Below are positions 12,330 to 16,100 of a DNA stretch of 16,100 nucleotides, in pieces; the stretch's first letter is position 1, and the number at the start of each line of letters is the position of its first letter. This DNA is from SXOA01 sp964444865 (GTDB lineage: Bacteria > Planctomycetota > Planctomycetia > Pirellulales > Pirellulaceae): positions 1 through 16,100 of the forward strand of contig CAYUJE010000142.1 of assembly GCA_964444865.1 (NCBI GenBank), read 5' to 3'. The position numbers and the translations under genes are program-made. Under the pieces are notes generated by a model, which was not told the origin of the DNA, did no database searches, and worked only from the letters and a program-made list of their open reading frames with translations.

Positions 12330-15209
12330 ATGAGTATCGCCGCCCTGACAACTACGCTGCTCCTTTTCGCCGCTCCTCAGGTCGAAATGCCTAAGGTCCT
12401 CGACGATCGCTTGCAACTGCAACTCGTCGCCGACTCGCCGGAGGTGAGGACGCCGACCGGCCTTGCTGTCGATTCCCAGGGCCGTGTGCTGGTCATTGAA
12501 AGCCACACCCACTTTCCACCGGAGAAGTACGACGGCCCTAAGCACGACCGCATCCTTCTGATGCAGGACTTCGGCGAGGACGGCAAGGCTCGCAAGATCA
12601 GTACGTTCTTCGATGGGACCAAACACACGATGAACCTGGCCGTCTACCCGGATGGCTCGGTCTATGTCGCTACCCGATCTGAAATCTTTCGCCTGCGAGA
12701 CAAAAACGGCGACGGCAAGTCCGACGAACGTACGCCGATTGCCCACCTCGAAACCAAAGGGGACTACCCGCACAACGGACTCTCCGGCTTTGCGTTTGAT
12801 ATGGCCGGCAGTGTCTTCTTCGGCTTCGGCGAGAATCTGGGAGCCGACTACAAGCTGATTGGTAGCGATGGCAAGACTTTGGCGGGTGGGGGAGAAGGGG
12901 GCAATATTTACACTTGCGACAAGGACGGCAAAAACCTGCGCAAATTCGCCACCGGATTCTGGAATCCCTTCCATGTCGGCTTTGACGCCTTCGGCCGGCT
13001 CTTCTCCGTCGATAACGATCCCGATTCGCGCCCCCCCTGCCGCTTGCTCCACATCGTCGATGGCGGTGACTACGGCTACCGCTTCCGCAACGGTCGCAAA
13101 GGAGTGCATCCCTTTACCGCGTGGAACGGGGAACTTCCCGGTACGCTCCCCATGGTTGCCGGGACGGGCGAAGCACCCTGCGCTGTCCTCGCTTATGAGT
13201 CGGACAATCTTCCGAGCGAATACATCGGCGACTTATTGGTTACTTCCTGGGGCGACCACCGTTTGGAGCGCTACAAACTCAAGCCTCGCGGTGCGAGCTT
13301 TGTCGCCGACATGACGCCGGTCGTTACCGGCGGTGAAAACTTCCGCCCCGTCGGGCTCGCTCTCGCCCCGGACGGCTCTCTCTTCTTTAGCGACTGGGTG
13401 GATAAGTCGTACCAACTTCACGGCAAGGGGCGAGTCTGGCGACTATCGGCAAAGAACCCACCGAAACCGAACCGCCCGGAAGAGCCAGAACTGGCCATGA
13501 AATCGCCGCATGGTCCCTGGCGAGAAGCGGCAGCCCGTAAGCTCGACAAGGAGACACTGCTCGGTCTCGCTTCTGCGTGCAAGAGCGACCGGGCTCGCTC
13601 TTTGGCCGCCCGAGCATATTTGGCCGGTCGCCCCGCCCTTCAAGAATCCGCTTCGCTCTTGGCGCTGCACCACCCCGAGCTTTTTTCGGCTGTTGCGAAA
13701 GAGATTGATGCTCTCCCAAAGGATTTGACTGGAGAAGAAAGAATTGCTGCTCTCGAGTCAATCAAGAAAAGGGACGAGTCCGTCGTGGCGACCATCAGGG
13801 CCGGGCTCTTCATGCCGGAGTTCGAGCCGGTCAGAGATCCGTCGGGCCATTACTTTGACCCCTTTCTTTATCAAGCATTCGCTCGTTCCATCGCCATTGA
13901 CCCCACCTCAGCCAGGCTTCCCATGAACGCGCAGAACATCGAAGCGTTCCAAGAGGCGAACAAGGAAAACAAGGACGCCGCATATCGGGTGGCCATCGAC
14001 GAAGGGCTCCGTCAAGCCAAGCCGGAGAACGAAGCCGCCCTCACACCCTACATGTTGAAATCCCCGTTTGCGGAAGTCCGCCTACAGGCCGTCATCTGGA
14101 TCGGCGAGGGCCGCCGCCAGGAACAGAAAGCCAACCTACTGGAGTGCCTGGAAAAGCGGGCCAACACGCGGCAACTCTTCGAAGCCTGTCTTGCCGCCCT
14201 CGACCGCCTGGAACGCCGCGAGCCGAGCCTGGACGCCAAGCAAGAATCCGCCGGCGAGGAGTACGTCCTCAAACTGCTCGGCTCCAAGGAGCCGGCAGCT
14301 TCTTCCATACGCCGCTTCGCACTTCGTTCTCTGCGTCCCGACCATCCGCAGTTGACCGTGGCGATGCTCAAGCAGCTTCTCAACGACTCCGATGAGGCAG
14401 TTCGTCTGGAAGCCGTGCGCACCATTCGTCAGCGTCCGGAGGCCGAACGATGGGTCGAATTGCGGGAGATTGCTAGAAACGAGAAGCTTTCCGCCACCCA
14501 GCGGAGCGAAGCCATCCTCGGTCTCTCTCCGGGAAACCGCGAAGACCGCCTGATCCTGTTCGAACTCACGACGGACAAGATTCCCCAGGTCGCCGACGAA
14601 GCCCTTCGCGCTCTGCGAGGATTCGATCTGGCTCCCAAAGAGAAGGAAGAACTGACGGCGCTTGCCGACAAATTGGACGAACCGCGACGCGAGCTCGCAA
14701 AACGCGTTCTGGAGCGCAATCCGCCCAAGGACTTGCCAAAGTCAGAGGACCTCGCTGCCTGGCAGTCTCTCGCCAGCGGTGAGGGAGATGCCGCCGCCGG
14801 CGAGCGGATATTCTTTCATCTCCGGGTTGGAAGCTGCTTCCGCTGCCACGAATATGAAGGCCGAGGCTATACGGTCGGCCCGGACTTGTCGAGCATCGGC
14901 AAGTCGATGACCCGCGAGCGCTTCATCCAGTCGCTTGTCCAGCCCAGCCGCGAGATGGCTCCGCAGTTCACGCCCTGGATCATTCTGACCAACGACGGCG
15001 AAACCATCACGGGGCTCTACGTCAGTGAAGAAGTGGACGGCACGCTGAAACTTGCCGATCAGAACGGCCGCGTCCACCGGATACATCCACGCGACATCGA
15101 ACGAAAAAAGTCCAGCGAGCAATCCATCATGCCCGCCGGACTAGCCGATAATTTGACGCCGCAGGAACTGAAAGACCTCGCGGCGTTTTTGCTCAAGAAA
15201 CAAAACTAG
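12330..15209 (+). CDS. PVC-type CxxCH heme-binding propeller/HEAT protein (959 aa)
   Basis: A large exported protein of the planctomycete/Verrucomicrobia 'membrane-bound dehydrogenase plus heme-binding' family. Domains: a short hydrophobic signal (IAALTTTLLLFAAPQ); a beta-propeller of the sorbosone/glucose dehydrogenase kind (about 20-370), with ATGFWNPFHVGFDAFGRLFS and VDGGDYGYRFRNG; a HEAT-like alpha-helical region (about 390-810); and a C-terminal cytochrome c domain. The heme motif is C836-F-R-C839-H840 and the likely axial Met is M934 (SIMPAG). Start 12330 has AGGAGA 9 bases upstream, but the signal then lacks positive charge; an upstream in-frame ATG at 12279 would add ARRNH and overlap the MOSC start. 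Family members are thought to oxidise sugars or alcohols and pass electrons to the heme. The substrate here is unknown. It ends 7 bases from the convergent FKBP gene. Confidence 0.92.
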   Translation: MSIAALTTTLLLFAAPQVEMPKVLDDRLQLQLVADSPEVRTPTGLAVDSQGRVLVIESHTHFPPEKYDGPKHDRILLMQDFGEDGKARKISTFFDGTKHTMNLAVYPDGSVYVATRSEIFRLRDKNGDGKSDERTPIAHLETKGDYPHNGLSGFAFDMAGSVFFGFGENLGADYKLIGSDGKTLAGGGEGGNIYTCDKDGKNLRKFATGFWNPFHVGFDAFGRLFSVDNDPDSRPPCRLLHIVDGGDYGYRFRNGRKGVHPFTAWNGELPGTLPMVAGTGEAPCAVLAYESDNLPSEYIGDLLVTSWGDHRLERYKLKPRGASFVADMTPVVTGGENFRPVGLALAPDGSLFFSDWVDKSYQLHGKGRVWRLSAKNPPKPNRPEEPELAMKSPHGPWREAAARKLDKETLLGLASACKSDRARSLAARAYLAGRPALQESASLLALHHPELFSAVAKEIDALPKDLTGEERIAALESIKKRDESVVATIRAGLFMPEFEPVRDPSGHYFDPFLYQAFARSIAIDPTSARLPMNAQNIEAFQEANKENKDAAYRVAIDEGLRQAKPENEAALTPYMLKSPFAEVRLQAVIWIGEGRRQEQKANLLECLEKRANTRQLFEACLAALDRLERREPSLDAKQESAGEEYVLKLLGSKEPAASSIRRFALRSLRPDHPQLTVAMLKQLLNDSDEAVRLEAVRTIRQRPEAERWVELREIARNEKLSATQRSEAILGLSPGNREDRLILFELTTDKIPQVADEALRALRGFDLAPKEKEELTALADKLDEPRRELAKRVLERNPPKDLPKSEDLAAWQSLASGEGDAAAGERIFFHLRVGSCFRCHEYEGRGYTVGPDLSSIGKSMTRERFIQSLVQPSREMAPQFTPWIILTNDGETITGLYVSEEVDGTLKLADQNGRVHRIHPRDIERKKSSEQSIMPAGLADNLTPQELKDLAAFLLKKQN

Positions 15210-15216
15210 GAACGTA

Positions 15217-16044
15217 CTATTTCTTTTCTTCCTCTTCTGGTCCGACAATTCCCAGCAGTTCCACCTCGAAGACCAAAACCTGGTTGGGACCAATTTCTTG
15301 GCTGCGCTGCTGAGGACCATACGCCAGGTCTGAGGGGATATAGAGCATCCACTTGTCGCCAACTTTCATTTTCAAGAGCGCTTCCGTCCAACCCTTGATG
15401 ACGCCAGTAACAGGAAACTCAATCGGTTCACCGCGGTCCTTGCTGCTGTCGAACACGGTTCCGTCGGGAAGCGTGCCATGGTAATGCACGCGAACGGTAT
15501 CAGACTTCGCTGGCGCTTTCCCGTCTCCCTTCTTCAAGACCTTGTATTGAAGTCCGGTCGCGGTCGTCTGCACATCCTTTTTCTTCTTGTTCTCGGTAAG
15601 GAAATCCTCCCCTTCCTTCTTGTTCTTTTCCGCGGCTAACTTGCCAGCCGTTGCGGCTTTCGCTTCCAAGGCTTTGCCGAAGGCTTCGATTGCTGCATTC
15701 AATTCCTGGTCGGTGTAAGCCGGCTTTCCTTTGGTCAATGCATCTTTGATCCCCTTAAGGAGCAGATCGATATCGACGTCGGCGCCATCCTGTTTAATCC
15801 CCTGAGCCAAATTCTTGCCAAAATTCATTCCGATGGCATAGCTGGCTCGCTCCCTGACTGTCTTCTCATCCAAAACTTCGGCCTTGGGGGGCTCTGTCTT
15901 GGGTTTGGTCTCCGCCTTGGCTTTGGGTGCGTCCACTTTGGGCTCTGCTTTCACCTTGGTTTTGGGTGGGGGAGTCTCCTGCGCGGAGAGCGGCGCGGCA
16001 AAACAACCAGCCGCGATGAGGGAGATGAGAAACCGGCGATCCAT
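15217..16044 (-). CDS. Exported FKBP-type peptidyl-prolyl isomerase (275 aa)
   Basis: A FkpA/Mip-like folding factor that isomerises Xaa-Pro bonds in the periplasm. Start at 16044 (MDRRFLISLIAAGCFAAPLSA) has AAGGAA 7-8 bases upstream and a Sec signal, likely cut after LSA (21). A Lys/Pro/Glu-rich linker (22-60) follows, then a helical dimerisation-type region (RASYAIGMNFGKNLAQGIK and the Ala/Lys-rich helix after it). The C-terminal FKBP domain (about 165-265) has VRVHYHGTLPDGTVFDSS, PIEFPVTGVIKGWTEALLKM and the AYGP segment with IGPNQVLVFEVELLGI, all typical of active members. A Glu/Lys tail ends it. It is a single gene with its own promoter, convergent with the CxxCH gene. Confidence 0.94.
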   Translation of the reverse strand: MDRRFLISLIAAGCFAAPLSAQETPPPKTKVKAEPKVDAPKAKAETKPKTEPPKAEVLDEKTVRERASYAIGMNFGKNLAQGIKQDGADVDIDLLLKGIKDALTKGKPAYTDQELNAAIEAFGKALEAKAATAGKLAAEKNKKEGEDFLTENKKKKDVQTTATGLQYKVLKKGDGKAPAKSDTVRVHYHGTLPDGTVFDSSKDRGEPIEFPVTGVIKGWTEALLKMKVGDKWMLYIPSDLAYGPQQRSQEIGPNQVLVFEVELLGIVGPEEEEKK

Positions 16045-16089
16045 ATTCGTTTCCTTAATCGATGTGAAATGAGCCAATTCAGCCCCTAA

Positions 16090-16098
16090 ATTATAGCA
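16090..16098 (-). promoter_or_regulatory. Extended -10 promoter of the FKBP gene
   Basis: On the minus strand TGCTATAAT, a perfect TATAAT with the TGN extension, about 46 bases before the start codon at 16044. The -35 position falls outside the window. Transcription would start near 16083. Confidence 0.6.
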
Positions 16099-16100
16099 GA

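Noticed and set aside
15979..16044. Lipoprotein signal in the FKBP protein (AAGC)
   Set aside because: The -3 position is Ala rather than Leu/Val/Ile, and an ordinary signal peptidase site (LSA) lies just after it.

Overview
The window looks like chromosomal DNA of a member of the Planctomycetota (order not resolvable from here). Four things point there. There is a secreted Cys-rich protein built of YTV repeats, a repeat family known from planctomycetes. There is a large propeller/HEAT/cytochrome c protein of the PVC 'CxxCH' type. There is a Tat-exported Gfo/Idh/MocA oxidoreductase, and a small membrane protein starting with the NPYESP motif that recurs in planctomycete membrane proteins. The DNA is GC-rich, and the AT-richer stretches lie mainly between genes. 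No transposase, integrase, CRISPR array or phage gene was seen.

Layout. Bases 135-491 (+) encode a small [2Fe-2S] ferredoxin, followed by about 680 bases with no convincing gene but several inverted and direct repeats. Bases 1175-2461 (+) encode the Tat-exported oxidoreductase. Convergent to it is a tight minus-strand cluster (5830 down to 2473): an FAD amine-oxidase-like enzyme, an RMD1/DUF155-like membrane-anchored protein and a multi-pass membrane acyltransferase. These overlap or lie 3 bases apart, so they are probably one transcript. Next on the minus strand is the 543-residue YTV-repeat protein (7793-6162) with a strong intrinsic terminator. It is divergent, across a 675-base intergenic region, from a type II secretion/type IV-like pseudopilin gene (8469-8930) with its own strong terminator and a sigma-54-like promoter.

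Downstream lie the redox repressor Rex (9112-9786), a tRNA-Gln(UUG) and a SpoIIE/PP2C-type phosphatase whose N-terminal receiver domain has lost its phosphoacceptor Asp. Then come a minus-strand pair (MOSC-domain protein plus NPYESP membrane protein), the 959-residue PVC CxxCH protein, and a convergent exported FKBP-type prolyl isomerase with an extended -10 promoter at the window edge.

How they may work together. Redox functions recur (ferredoxin, Rex, MOSC, cytochrome c protein, FAD and Gfo/Idh oxidoreductases), but these genes are in separate transcription units and nothing in the sequence proves a common pathway. Cell-envelope functions form the second theme (YTV protein, pseudopilin, FKBP, acyltransferase). 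The least explained items are the FAD oxidoreductase/DUF155/acyltransferase cluster, the two-array YTV protein with its hairpin-rich upstream region, and the pseudo-receiver phosphatase. I do not see a clear-cut new defence or mobile system.
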